Shown: piece by piece, positions 17,179 to 26,013 of the stretch
How the letters are laid out: each line of letters begins with the position of its first letter
Position numbering within the stretch: the first letter of the stretch is position 1
Assembly: GCF_014203025.1 (NCBI RefSeq)
Contig: NZ_JACHID010000008.1
Coordinates: 62,001 to 126,000, forward strand
Length of the DNA: 64,000 nucleotides
Direction of reading: 5' to 3'
Source of the DNA: Desulfurispira natronophila
GTDB lineage: Bacteria; Chrysiogenota; Chrysiogenetes; Chrysiogenales; Chrysiogenaceae
Translations under genes and position numbers: made by a program
Notes under the pieces: generated by a model
The model's database searches: none
What the model was told of the DNA's origin: nothing
The model's input: the letters and a program-made list of their open reading frames with translations, nothing else

Positions 17179-18487
17179 CGTTGTCACGCTCTTTCCTGAT
17201 ATGCTGCAGGGTCTCTTTGCTGAAGGGGTTGTTGGTCGGGCTCTGCAGTCTGATGACTTGACCCTGAACTGCGTCAATCCCCGGGACTTTACCAGTGATG
17301 TCCACCGCACTGTGGATGATACCCGGTACGGTGGTGGAGCAGGCATGCTGATGAAAGCTCCTCCGCTGGCTCAGGCTGTGCAGTCTCTGCCACGGCGACC
17401 AGGTTCCCGGGTTATCTACCTTTCGCCCCAGGGGAAGCCCCTGACTCAGCACAAGGTGCGGCAGCTGGCACAACAGGAGCAGCTCATACTCGTCTGTGGT
17501 CGGTACGAAGGTGTGGATCAGCGCTTTATCGATCACTATGTGGATGAGGAAATCTCCATTGGTGACTACGTCATCAGTGGTGGAGAGCTGGCAGCTGGAG
17601 TGGTTATCGACAGCGTTGCCCGCTGCATTCCCGGTGTGGTGGGGCAGGTGCAAAGTGTGGTTGAAGACTCATTTTTTGAAGGGCTTCTTGATGCCCCGCA
17701 CTATACCCGTCCTGCACAGTTTGAAGGCGAAGCGGTCCCCGATGTTCTTGCCAGTGGTCATCATGAGAAGATAGAAGATTGGCGTGAGCAGCAGGCATTG
17801 GAGCGCACCTGGCAACAAAGACCAGATCTCCTGGAGGAGTGCCGGCTTGGTACTGGCCAGCGCCGCTTGCTTCGGGACTTGCTTGAGCAGGAGAATCTTC
17901 AGCGGGGACAGCGAGGCTCAAATGTAAGTATCGCGCTGGTTCATCACCCCGTGTACAACAAGCATCGAGATACCATCACGACTTCGGTCACGAACATGGA
18001 TCTTCACGACATCTCCCGGACGGTTCGCACCTTTGAGTTGGATCGCTACTACGTGGTAACGCCCGTCAAGAGTCAACACGAACTTATCGCCCGTATCACC
18101 CATCACTGGACTTCGGGCTACGGGTCCACTTATAACCCGAATCGTAAAGAGGCTTTTGATCAAATGGTGGTGGTTTCAACTCTTGAGGAGGTTCGACAGC
18201 GTTGCAGCGCAAAGGGAGAGCGTTTGGTAGTTACCGTAACCAGCGCAAATCCCGCCAGCACCAGTATCACCTATCCGCAGTTGGCTCGGCGTATAGAAGA
18301 GCAGCGGCAGGGTGAGCATCATCTGATACTCTTTGGTACTGGCTGGGGGCTGACTGACGAAATCATGGCACAGGCGGATCTGGTTCTGCCACCCATAGAT
18401 GGTAATGGCCGCTATAACCACCTTTCCGTTCGCAGTGCCGTGGCTATCATAATGGATCGTCTTTTTCGGTACTATCGACAACCATAA
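17165..18487 (+). CDS. trmD: TrmD tRNA (guanine37-N1)-methyltransferase fused to a second RNA methyltransferase domain
   Basis: A 440-residue fusion protein. Residues 1 to about 245 are TrmD, which makes m1G37 in tRNA: FDVVTLFPDM start, VDDTRYGGGAGMLMKAPP, the SAM-binding knot CGRYEGVDQRFI, and ISIGDYVISGGELAA. From about residue 253 a second domain begins (SNVSIALVHHPVYNK) and runs to the end with ILFGTGWGLTDEI and a terminal YNHLSVRSAVAIIMDR knot-like motif. This matches the SPOUT-like RNA methyltransferase family PF09936, which in other bacteria is often a separate gene between trmD and rplS. The frame is continuous across the junction. Two adjacent ATGs (17165, 17168) are possible starts. 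Confidence 0.93.
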   Translation: MMRFDVVTLFPDMLQGLFAEGVVGRALQSDDLTLNCVNPRDFTSDVHRTVDDTRYGGGAGMLMKAPPLAQAVQSLPRRPGSRVIYLSPQGKPLTQHKVRQLAQQEQLILVCGRYEGVDQRFIDHYVDEEISIGDYVISGGELAAGVVIDSVARCIPGVVGQVQSVVEDSFFEGLLDAPHYTRPAQFEGEAVPDVLASGHHEKIEDWREQQALERTWQQRPDLLEECRLGTGQRRLLRDLLEQENLQRGQRGSNVSIALVHHPVYNKHRDTITTSVTNMDLHDISRTVRTFELDRYYVVTPVKSQHELIARITHHWTSGYGSTYNPNRKEAFDQMVVVSTLEEVRQRCSAKGERLVVTVTSANPASTSITYPQLARRIEEQRQGEHHLILFGTGWGLTDEIMAQADLVLPPIDGNGRYNHLSVRSAVAIIMDRLFRYYRQP

Positions 18488-18514
18488 GTAAACTGCTAAT
18501 TTTTGGAGGATATA

Positions 18515-18862
18515 ATGAATCCAGTGCAACTGATTGAAAAGGAACAGGCCCGGGAAATGCCCCAGTTCAAGGCCGGTGATACCGTGAAGGTTCACTACAA
18601 GGTAGTGGAGGGCAGCAAGGAGCGCATCCAGGTCTTTGAGGGTGTTGTGTTACGGCTGAAAAAGGGGGGAATCCCGACTTTCACCGTGCGCAAGGTGTCA
18701 TTTGGAGTTGGCGTAGAGCGCATCTTCCCCCTCTACTCACCCAAGATTGACAAGCTGGAGGTTACCAAAGAGGGTCTGGTTCGTCAGGGACGGATATACT
18801 ATCTGCGCGATCGCCGTGGTAAAGCCGCCCGTATCAAGGAAAAAATGCGTTACAACAAGTAA
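18515..18862 (+). CDS. rplS: 50S ribosomal protein L19
   Basis: Large-subunit ribosomal protein of 115 residues. Diagnostic blocks are [42 protein letters not shown] and [15 protein letters not shown]. The ATG at 18515 has GGAGG 6 nt upstream. It is the last gene of the ffh-rplS cluster and is followed by an intrinsic terminator 13 nt after the stop. Confidence 0.97.
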   Translation: MNPVQLIEKEQAREMPQFKAGDTVKVHYKVVEGSKERIQVFEGVVLRLKKGGIPTFTVRKVSFGVGVERIFPLYSPKIDKLEVTKEGLVRQGRIYYLRDRRGKAARIKEKMRYNK

Positions 18863-18875
18863 TAGCTCCATAGAG

Positions 18876-18913
18876 CCGGAAGATTTCGATACACCGAGTC
18901 TTCCGGTTTTTTT
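18876..18913 (+). terminator. Intrinsic terminator after rplS
   Basis: CCGGAAGA (18876-18883) pairs with TCTTCCGG (18899-18906), with a 15-nt loop and a run of seven T (18907-18913). Confidence 0.9.
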
Positions 18914-18964
18914 ATAGCAGGTGAGAGAGGCGAAACAGCTTACAAAAAAACAGAGAAGAGAATG

Positions 18965-19143
18965 AACAGGGATGGAGAGGATAAAGGGGATATAAGCAAG
19001 CGCGATAGGCTATAAGAGGTCCTGGTTTTGGTGGATGCGATTCGCTACTCCACCCTGCAGCAGGCTTGCCTGCTCGCTGCTACTGCACTCTACTCGCTAT
19101 CAGCTGATCTACATCCCACCCCCTTATCTTGCTCATCCCTGTT
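18965..19143 (+). ncRNA. Candidate rod-shaped structured RNA (6S-like?)
   Basis: The two ends of this 179-nt segment pair: AACAGGGATG (18965-18974) with CATCCCTGTT (19134-19143). Pairing continues after a small internal loop with GATAA (18980-18984 with 19123-19128 region) and a GGGG/CCCC block. Inside are further hairpins: GGTGGA/TCCACC at about 19031-19055 and AGCAGG-N4-CCTGCT near 19059-19075. The result is a long interrupted rod with an apical branched region, about the size of 6S RNA. A T-rich stretch follows the right arm. No ORF with a ribosome-binding site covers it. Identity and strand are inferred. Confidence 0.4.
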
Positions 19144-19212
19144 TGGTTTTTGTTTGCTCAGAAAAAAGCAGACGGGAGTGCTGCGATTATTAGCCTTTGC
19201 CATGCGGTTCCA

Positions 19213-19241
19213 TGGATATCGTTTCATTGGCGGCGTATAAT
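19213..19241 (+). promoter_or_regulatory. Candidate promoter of plsY
   Basis: A perfect -10 TATAAT (19236-19241) is preceded after 17 nt by a weak -35 (TGGATA, 19213-19218). It lies 40 bp upstream of the plsY start. Confidence 0.4.
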
Positions 19242-19281
19242 TATGTAAACTCAAGGGGGAAACCCTATCCCAGGGGGAATC

Positions 19282-19893
19282 ATGGAAATTATCCTTATTG
19301 CCGCAGGAGCCTACCTCCTTAGCTCCATTCCCTTCGGTCTTATATTTGTTTACCTTTTTCAGGGCACCGATGTGCGTCGTCACGGCAGTGGCAATATTGG
19401 CGCCACTAATGTCTTTCGAGTAGGAGGGGCACCGGCTGGGCTGCTCACTTTGCTTTGTGATGCCCTCAAGGGATATGTGCCGGTGCTTTTGGCCATTGCA
19501 GCTTTTCCTGGTACCTACATGTACCACATTGCCGTAGCCGTTATTTGCTTACTGGGGCACTCCTTCAGTCTGTTTTTGCGCTTTCGCGGTGGTAAGGGCG
19601 TAGCGACAGGTTTGGGAGTGAGCCTGGCCCTGCTGCCTCTTCCGACGCTTGCGGTCGCGGTGCTTTTTGCCCTTGTGCTGCTGGTGAGTGGTTACGTGAG
19701 TCTTGGCTCTATTTGTGCGGCGGTAGCACTGCCTGTGGTGACCCTATTCACGAATGTTCCCCATTCTTATCTGTTTTTTGCTATAGCGGCAGCTGCATTC
19801 GTGGTTGTTCGGCACCGGGAGAACATTGGTCGTCTTTTATCAGGCACGGAAAACCGATTACTCTGGAAGGATCGGGGCCGGGGCGGAACATAA
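19282..19893 (+). CDS. plsY: Acyl-phosphate:glycerol-3-phosphate acyltransferase PlsY
   Basis: Inner-membrane enzyme that makes lysophosphatidate from acyl-phosphate and glycerol-3-phosphate; 203 residues, normal length, with about five membrane segments. The three conserved motifs are visible: SSIPFGLI near the N-terminus, the VRRHGSGNIGATNVFRVGG block, and FRFRGGKGVATGLGV (typically GGKGVAT), with a C-terminal RHRENIGRLLSGTENR. The ATG at 19282 has AGGGGG 5 nt upstream. It appears monocistronic, with a bidirectional terminator after it. Confidence 0.96.
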   Translation: MEIILIAAGAYLLSSIPFGLIFVYLFQGTDVRRHGSGNIGATNVFRVGGAPAGLLTLLCDALKGYVPVLLAIAAFPGTYMYHIAVAVICLLGHSFSLFLRFRGGKGVATGLGVSLALLPLPTLAVAVLFALVLLVSGYVSLGSICAAVALPVVTLFTNVPHSYLFFAIAAAAFVVVRHRENIGRLLSGTENRLLWKDRGRGGT

Positions 19894-19926
19894 AGGTGCA
19901 GCCAAACATTTTTGGATGAAACAGAA

Positions 19927-19959
19927 AAGCGCCGCTGGAATCTCTATCCAGCGGCGCTT
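19927..19959. terminator. Bidirectional terminator between plsY and bactofilin gene
   Basis: AAGCGCCGCTGGA (19927-19939) pairs perfectly over 13 bp with 19947-19959, loop 7 nt. T-rich runs flank it on the plus side (ATTTTTC) and on the minus side (TTTTC). The two genes converge on it. Confidence 0.88.
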
Positions 19960-20008
19960 ATTTTTCTTTGTTCCACGACGGCGAATTACTACGGTGCTGT
20001 GAGGGGCG

Positions 20009-20467
20009 CTATGACTCCTCAGAGGAGCTATTGCTGGTGTTTTTCATGGGCTTCTTGGCTACGGGAGAGGGGCCGCTGTCCTCGACAATTATATCTTCTT
20101 TTAGCAAAGTACAGTTGCCTTCAAACCAGCCATTTTCCTCGATAATAAGTATGCGGTACGCCATTTCGCCTTCGAAATAGCCTCCACTCTTGATGACGAC
20201 GTGATTAGCCCGTACAACGCCTTGTACTTTGCCGGAAATGACCATTTTGTCAGAATTGAAGGTTCCATCAATATTACCACCAGTGATGACACTGATAGTC
20301 TTTTTCGAATAGATATCCCCCTTGAACTTGCCATCGATAAATACATCAGACTCGGCACGTATTTCGCCAACCACTGTGTCCCTGTTGCCAATAACCGTGG
20401 GGGTCAATTCGCTCTGGTGAGAGTTGTTTCCTGCTGATGTTTCTCGTTCAGTTGAGAATATCGCCAT
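20009..20467 (-). CDS. Bactofilin (polymer-forming cytoskeletal protein)
   Basis: A 152-residue cytoskeletal protein that polymerises without nucleotide. The central beta-helix repeats are visible: TVIGNRDTVVGEIRAESDVFIDG, then GGNIDGTFNSDKMVISGKVQG and VVRANHVVIKSGGYFEGEMA. Disordered tails rich in Ser, Asn and Pro flank it. Its 5' end overlaps the upstream M23 peptidase gene by 64 nt in another frame, so the two are tightly coupled. Bactofilin/M23 pairs shape cells in other bacteria (CcmA-Csd in Helicobacter), which suggests a similar role here. Confidence 0.9.
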   Translation of the reverse strand: MAIFSTERETSAGNNSHQSELTPTVIGNRDTVVGEIRAESDVFIDGKFKGDIYSKKTISVITGGNIDGTFNSDKMVISGKVQGVVRANHVVIKSGGYFEGEMAYRILIIEENGWFEGNCTLLKEDIIVEDSGPSPVAKKPMKNTSNSSSEES

Positions 20468-21555
20468 TTTACCTCCGGGTATGAAAAGAATGTGTGTAGA
20501 TTAAGGATAGAGCTGTAAAGGAAACTGCGGGGGTCTACGTGACGTCCCTTGTAGTGTACCTCGTAGTGCAAGTGTGAGGCGGTAGACCGCCCGGTGTTGC
20601 CCATTTCGGCTATTTTCTGGCCACCAAGTACTTTATCTCCACGCTCAACCAGTCGTTCGGACAGGTGGATGTAGCGGGTGGTAAATCCATGCTGGTGCCG
20701 GATTTCAAGATAATTTCCAGCCAGGTTATCATACCCGGCTCGTGAGACGACACCAGGAGCTGGTGTGTATATGGGTGTTCCCTCTACATTGGCAATATCG
20801 TAACCGGCGTGAAAAGAAGGACGACCAGTGATGGGGTGAACCCTGGCGCCGTAGCGACTGGTAATGCGCCCCTCTGTTGGAAAAGAGACAGGAAGCTCTT
20901 TGGCCAGATCTTCCCGTACGCCAATTTCCATTTGTACTGAGTCGATTTTGGCGTAAACATCGTCCACTGTAAGCTGTGAGGCACTTTTTACCGATGAGCT
21001 GTGGGAAAGTCCCAGCTGATCTTCGATGTCCAAAACCCTGGTTGCCACTTTTTGCAGCTGGGTTCGGGCAAAAGTTAATTCACGCTCGATGGCACGGCTG
21101 GTGGGAGAATCGTCAACGCGTTGCACCGCCCCACCCTGCAGGACAAAGTTTTCGTTTAGCAGAACGTATTGGGAAAGCTCCTCACGGTAGCGATTAAGCA
21201 TAGAGTGGCTCTCCTGAAGTTGGAGCTGCACCAAGTCCAAGGCATTTCCCTTGCGGGCACTTTCTCCTTCTAGCTCACTAACGGTTTTATTCAGGAAGGC
21301 AATTTTCTCGTTCAGTTCGTAGGAGTATTGATGGGCTTCCTTGCTTTCAAATATAAAATAGAGAGCCACTATGGTTATAAGCAGCAAATAGATAAACACT
21401 ATCCATGCCATACGGGATATTTTGCGGCGTTCAACTACTCCGCCACGACCGGATGAAGTGGAAAGATAGATATAGCGCTCCACCTGCGGTTGACTGGTGA
21501 ATCGCTTTTGCATCTGCTTGCGGTGGCGCTCGATACTTTGTCTTACTTTGCTCAT
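20404..21555 (-). CDS. M23 family (LytM-type) peptidase with N-terminal membrane anchor and coiled coil
   Basis: A 383-residue envelope endopeptidase expected to cut peptidoglycan cross-links. A basic cytoplasmic N-terminus is followed by a membrane segment at residues 49-69, then a coiled-coil-like region (about 75-185) and a LytM domain (about 222-345). The zinc ligands are all present: His249 and Asp253 in FHAGYDIA, and His328 and His330 in SHLHYEV. GARVHPITGRPSFH is typical of the subfamily. Its active site therefore looks intact, unlike EnvC-type activators. The last 64 nt overlap the bactofilin gene. Confidence 0.92.
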   Translation of the reverse strand: MSKVRQSIERHRKQMQKRFTSQPQVERYIYLSTSSGRGGVVERRKISRMAWIVFIYLLLITIVALYFIFESKEAHQYSYELNEKIAFLNKTVSELEGESARKGNALDLVQLQLQESHSMLNRYREELSQYVLLNENFVLQGGAVQRVDDSPTSRAIERELTFARTQLQKVATRVLDIEDQLGLSHSSSVKSASQLTVDDVYAKIDSVQMEIGVREDLAKELPVSFPTEGRITSRYGARVHPITGRPSFHAGYDIANVEGTPIYTPAPGVVSRAGYDNLAGNYLEIRHQHGFTTRYIHLSERLVERGDKVLGGQKIAEMGNTGRSTASHLHYEVHYKGRHVDPRSFLYSSILNLHTFFSYPEVKWRYSQLNEKHQQETTLTRAN

Positions 21556-21811
21556 AATTGTATTTTATATCATCTGCGAGAGGAAATGAAAAGCCAAACT
21601 CTCGGTTGTGTCTCAATATGACGGGAAATGTAGGGCTTCCCTCGTGGCTCGTGATGGTGTAGCTATCAGTTTCGGAAACGGCAATGGTGCTTTTATATTT
21701 CATGTCCAGGAAATATATGATTCTCGTTTGTTGCCAGAGAGCTTTGTGGTAAAAGAGATGTAAAGGTAATCGCCATGTGGGCTGTGAAGAGTTACATCTC
21801 AGGGGTACAAC

Positions 21812-22921
21812 ATGTTACGCATACTTCATCAGTGGTACGAAGACCACTTCTCCAACCCCCAGGTTGCCATTTTGGCCATTTCACTGATTATTGGGTTCAG
21901 TATCGTGGTCTTTATGGGCAATATTTTGATGCCGTTTTTTGCGGCACTTATTTTTGCCTATCTGCTTGACGGCATTGTGGTTAAACTGGAAAGACTTCAT
22001 GTGCCGCGAACGATGGCAGTTGTAGTCGTATTTCTGCTGTTTATGACCTTTTTGTTTTTTATTATCTTTGCCATTGTACCAATGGTCACTCGCCAGCTCA
22101 CCCAGCTGGTGCGGGAGCTTCCCATGATGATCCACTTGGGCCAGGCTGCTCTGGCACGCCTGCCGGAAATTTACCCGGAGTTTATCAGTGAATCACAGAT
22201 ACGGGAATTTATCGCTACCATTACTTCCGAAGTGGGGCGCCTTAGCCAGAAGATACTTTCCTGGTCCCTGGCTTCTGTCACCAGTTTTATCGCCTTTCTC
22301 GTCTATCTGATTCTGGTTCCCCTGATGGTGTTTTTCTTCCTCAAGGATCGGGATGCTCTTATCGAGTGGTTTACCCACTTCCTGCCTGAAGATCGCCCCC
22401 TGATGAACCTGGTGTGGTCCGAAGTTAATATCAAGATTGCCAGCTATGTGCGGGGTAAAGCTACGGAAATCATTATCGTCTGGGCCATTAGTTACGCCAC
22501 CTTTGCCCTCATGGGACTGGAGTTTGCCATGTTGCTTGCCATGCTGGTGGGTGTTTCGGTACTGATACCCTATGTGGGCGCCACGGTGGCTACTATCCCC
22601 ATTGCCTTTATCGCCTATATCCAGTGGGGTTTTACTTCCCAGTTTGCCTACCTGATGATTGCCTACGCCATAATACAGTTTTTCGATGGCAATATCCTCG
22701 TACCGCTGCTTTTTTCGGAAGTGGTCAACCTCCACCCCATAGCCATAGTAACCTCTATTCTTGTTTTCGGTGGCCTTTGGGGCTTTTGGGGTATTTTCTT
22801 TGCCATTCCACTGGCTACCCTGGTGCATGCCATTATCAAAGCCTGGCCCACAAAGCAGATTATTGAGGAGCAGGAGAACCTGCAAGAGTTACAGGAAGAT
22901 GGTAACGAGCAAGAGGTGTGA
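21812..22921 (+). CDS. AI-2E family (PerM-like) transporter
   Basis: A polytopic inner-membrane protein of 369 residues, normal for the family. It has a hydrophobic N-terminal cluster, a long amphipathic central segment (about 85-150), and C-terminal membrane helices. The late conserved motif FFDGNILVPLLFSEVVNLHP and the following GGLWGFWGIFFAIPLATL are diagnostic. Substrates vary (AI-2 export, Na+/H+ exchange in relatives) and cannot be assigned here. The start is ATG at 21812 with AGGGG upstream. Confidence 0.9.
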   Translation: MLRILHQWYEDHFSNPQVAILAISLIIGFSIVVFMGNILMPFFAALIFAYLLDGIVVKLERLHVPRTMAVVVVFLLFMTFLFFIIFAIVPMVTRQLTQLVRELPMMIHLGQAALARLPEIYPEFISESQIREFIATITSEVGRLSQKILSWSLASVTSFIAFLVYLILVPLMVFFFLKDRDALIEWFTHFLPEDRPLMNLVWSEVNIKIASYVRGKATEIIIVWAISYATFALMGLEFAMLLAMLVGVSVLIPYVGATVATIPIAFIAYIQWGFTSQFAYLMIAYAIIQFFDGNILVPLLFSEVVNLHPIAIVTSILVFGGLWGFWGIFFAIPLATLVHAIIKAWPTKQIIEEQENLQELQEDGNEQEV

Positions 22922-23074
22922 GGTTGTCGCCCAGCACTGGGATGAATGGAACTGATGTGCGCCTTTGTCACCGACCATCTCAAATGCTTTCACCTGAGCC
23001 CTTTGTGGGCCTGAATATCCACTTTACATCAACGGCCAGCTTGCTGTGCTGTACTCCATAATAGGGAGGCCCTT

Positions 23075-24517
23075 ATGCTGTTCCAGAACTACCGCGCTCC
23101 GGCATCACTTTACGACGAGGCCTATCACCAGAATCAGGTTCGCAAGGTCTATCAGAACATTGTGGAGCAGTTCAATTCCCTGGCCCTGGAAGAGTTTTCG
23201 CACCTCAGCGAATTTGCCAAGATCTCCTTTTTTAACCAGGGCATCACCTTCAACGTGTATTCTGAATCGGCGGGAACAGAGAAAATTTTCCCCTTTGATC
23301 TTTTTCCCCGTATTATCAGTGCCCAGGAGTGGGAGAGGCTGGAGAAAGGCCTGGTGCAGCGCACCCATGCCATTAACGCCTTTTTGCAGGATATCTACAA
23401 CGATCGCAAGATTCTCAAGGACAAGGTTATTCCCGCCGAGCTGCTTTTAAATAGTAAAAGCTACAACCCCCACATGGAAGGATTTGTGCCCCGGGGCGGT
23501 GTGTACTGCCACATCTCCGGCACGGATCTGATTCGCAACGAGGAGGGCACCTGGTATATCCTGGAGGATAATGTGCGCTCGCCTTCCGGGGTCAGTTATG
23601 TCTACGCCAACCGAACCGCCCTCAAGCGCAGCTTTGCCAATGTCCTTTACCAGGACTCCGTGGCCTCTATCGAAAGTTACACCGATGAGCTGCTGGCCAC
23701 TATCGAATCCGTAGCACCTGACGGTGTGGATGAGCCCAACTCGGTGCTTCTCACTCCCGGCATGTATAATTCAGCCTACTATGAGCATACCTTTTTGGCC
23801 TACATGATGGGGATCGAACTGGTGGAAGGCCGTGATCTCTTTGTGGAAAACGGTTTTGTATATATGAAGACCATATACGGCCCGGTGCGGGTGGATGTGG
23901 TGTACCGACGCATCGACGATGATTTTCTTGACCCCTTGGCCTACCGCCCCGATTCGCTGCTGGGGGTGCCCGGCATTATGGAAGCCTACCGGGAGGGCAA
24001 CGTCACCATTATTAACGCTCCGGGGACTGGAGTAGCTGATGACAAGGCTGTCTACTCCTACATGCCGGACATTATCAAGTACTATCTGGACGAAGAACCC
24101 ATTATTGAAAACGTCCCAACGTACATATGTGCCCGTGAAGAAGACTACAAGTACGTTATGGACAATCTGGACAGCCTGGTGACGAAGCCCGTGGCGGAGT
24201 CCGGTGGCTACGGCATTACCATAGGCCCCAAGGCCAGCAAGAAAGAGCTCAGCGAAAGCCGCAAGGCAATTGCTGCCAACCCACGTAACTACATTGCTCA
24301 ACCCATGATGCGTCTTTCTGTTCACCCCACCTATATTGATGATGAAAAGGCCTTTGAGCCACGTCACATTGATCTGCGTACCTTTTGTCTTTCAGGTCGT
24401 GATCGAGAACACGTCCTTAAGGGCGGTCTGACGCGGGTTGCTTTGAAAAAACACAGTCTGATCGTCAATTCATCCCAGGGTGGCGGTTCCAAAGATACCT
24501 GGGTAATGGAGGAGTAA
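23075..24517 (+). CDS. Circularly permuted ATP-grasp type 2 protein (DUF404/DUF407)
   Basis: A 480-residue cytoplasmic protein. Family blocks are RGGVYCHISGTDLIRNEEG, YILEDNVRSPSGVSYV, LTPGMYNSAYYEHTFLA and IDLRTFCLSG near the C-terminus. It probably ligates an amino-acid or peptide group using ATP, but the substrate is unknown. The next gene, an alpha-E protein, starts 2 nt after its stop, which is the conserved pairing. The usual third partner, a transglutaminase-like protein, is at 13375-14178. AGGGAGG lies 5 nt before the ATG at 23075. Confidence 0.92.
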   Translation: MLFQNYRAPASLYDEAYHQNQVRKVYQNIVEQFNSLALEEFSHLSEFAKISFFNQGITFNVYSESAGTEKIFPFDLFPRIISAQEWERLEKGLVQRTHAINAFLQDIYNDRKILKDKVIPAELLLNSKSYNPHMEGFVPRGGVYCHISGTDLIRNEEGTWYILEDNVRSPSGVSYVYANRTALKRSFANVLYQDSVASIESYTDELLATIESVAPDGVDEPNSVLLTPGMYNSAYYEHTFLAYMMGIELVEGRDLFVENGFVYMKTIYGPVRVDVVYRRIDDDFLDPLAYRPDSLLGVPGIMEAYREGNVTIINAPGTGVADDKAVYSYMPDIIKYYLDEEPIIENVPTYICAREEDYKYVMDNLDSLVTKPVAESGGYGITIGPKASKKELSESRKAIAANPRNYIAQPMMRLSVHPTYIDDEKAFEPRHIDLRTFCLSGRDREHVLKGGLTRVALKKHSLIVNSSQGGGSKDTWVMEE

Positions 24518-24519
24518 TC

Positions 24520-25470
24520 ATGCTCTCACGAATTGCCGAAAGCCTCTTCTGGATCGGGCGCTACATCGAGCGCACCGAAAACATGGCCCGCTACGCCGAT
24601 GTTCAGTACTACACCTCGCTGGATATCCCCATGCCCAATCGTCGCCAACTGGTTATGGAATCCATCCTTTCCATGTACTACTGCGAAAAAGAGTACTACG
24701 AGCGCTATCGCAGCCTGTCGGAAAAGAGTCTGTTTTACTTCACCGCTTTGGACGAAAACAATCCCAAGTCAATGCTCAGTGCTGTCACCAGTGCACGGGA
24801 AAACGCCCGCAGTATTCGCGAGTCGGTCTCTTTGGAGCTGTGGGAAAATGTCAACAAGTTCTATCACTCCGTCAAAACCTATTCGCCGGAAAACTTTCGC
24901 AAGCAGGGTATACACGAACTCACCAAACACTCTATCGAGTACTGCTCCATGCTGCAGGGCTTTATAGACAATTCTCTGCCCCACGGTCTCACGTGGAGCT
25001 TCCTCAAAATTGGTATTCACCTGGAGCGCAGCTGCCAGATATGCCGTATGTTTATGACCAAACTGGAGGATATGGAAAAACTGCGGGAAGCCGGCATGGG
25101 TGAAGTTATTGAGCGACTGATGCTTCGCACCCTGCTGCAGAGCAACAGCGCCCTGGACTTGAGCCGTCGCACCTACAAGTGGATGTTGGACATGGAGAAT
25201 GTGCTGGATATTATGGTCTTGCACCAGGACTTCCCCCGCTCCCTGGCCTTCAACCTTCTGCAGTTGCGCCACCACCTCTTTTTGCTGGCTGGAACCAACT
25301 CACCGCGCCGTGGCACCGTAGAGTTTGAGGCGGGAAAAATCTCCTCTTACTGTCGCTACCTCAGCGTGGAGGAGATGCAGCAAACCCATCTGTTCGACTT
25401 TTTCTACGATCTACTGCAGCAGATCCACGATATTGGAACCATGCTGGAGCAAACCTACTTTGAGCACTGA
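24520..25470 (+). CDS. Alpha-E domain protein (DUF403)
   Basis: A 316-residue, almost wholly alpha-helical protein. The N-terminal MLSRIAESLFWIGRYIERTE is the signature of the alpha-E family. Later blocks include LTWSFLKIGIHLERSCQICR and DFPRSLAFNLLQL. It is always found with the permuted ATP-grasp protein, here 2 nt upstream, and together they are thought to form an amide-ligase module of unknown product. The gene converges on the pseudopilin genes with no clear terminator. Confidence 0.93.
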   Translation: MLSRIAESLFWIGRYIERTENMARYADVQYYTSLDIPMPNRRQLVMESILSMYYCEKEYYERYRSLSEKSLFYFTALDENNPKSMLSAVTSARENARSIRESVSLELWENVNKFYHSVKTYSPENFRKQGIHELTKHSIEYCSMLQGFIDNSLPHGLTWSFLKIGIHLERSCQICRMFMTKLEDMEKLREAGMGEVIERLMLRTLLQSNSALDLSRRTYKWMLDMENVLDIMVLHQDFPRSLAFNLLQLRHHLFLLAGTNSPRRGTVEFEAGKISSYCRYLSVEEMQQTHLFDFFYDLLQQIHDIGTMLEQTYFEH

Positions 25471-25491
25471 GTGGCGTGGGCAGTGCCGCCA

Positions 25492-26013
25492 TTATGGCGT
25501 AAACTGCCCATCCCACACTACCATCTCGACCGCATGACGCACGGCATAAGGGTCGTTCTTGTAAGCACCTTGCCGGTGCAACAGCTGCCGTATTTGTGTA
25601 TCTGTTGCGCTGGCTGGCAGCTGTGAGCTGTGGGCGGCAGCGGCGGCAATCACCAGGCGCCCATAGTCGTCATCAAGGGCTTCAACCCATACTGCAGCGT
25701 GAAACTGGCTCTCCTCATCAAGGGTTACCAGGCGCTCCCAACGCCCACCATCCCCATCGGAAAATCGGCCATCACCAAGAGTATCCAGAGCTGCGCGGCG
25801 CTGGGACGGGTGCAGGGCAAAAACCTCATCCACCACCAGCGTCGCCATGACGTTGGCCGCCGACCAGGCCGTCTGCTCCACCTGCGCCCAGTGCCAGGAG
25901 TGGGTACTGCGCCACTGAAACCCCTGAATCATCTGGTAGCCCACCACCGAAACCAGGCTGACAAAAAGCACTGCCCACAGGGCCATGACCATTGAAAACC
26001 CCCGCCTGGCCAT
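25492..26013 (-). CDS. Minor pseudopilin/prepilin (PilX- or GspK-like N-terminus)
   Basis: A 173-residue protein that begins MARRGFSMVMALWAVLF: a short basic leader, a Gly-Phe prepilin peptidase site after residue 5, and a hydrophobic helix. The usual Glu at mature position 5 is missing (Met instead), as in GspK/PilX-type tip subunits. The remainder is a variable soluble domain I do not recognise. Its ATG overlaps the stop of the upstream pseudopilin gene by one base (TAATG). The two genes form a coupled pair; no other pilus or type II secretion genes are in the window. Confidence 0.75.
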   Translation of the reverse strand: MARRGFSMVMALWAVLFVSLVSVVGYQMIQGFQWRSTHSWHWAQVEQTAWSAANVMATLVVDEVFALHPSQRRAALDTLGDGRFSDGDGGRWERLVTLDEESQFHAAVWVEALDDDYGRLVIAAAAAHSSQLPASATDTQIRQLLHRQGAYKNDPYAVRHAVEMVVWDGQFTP

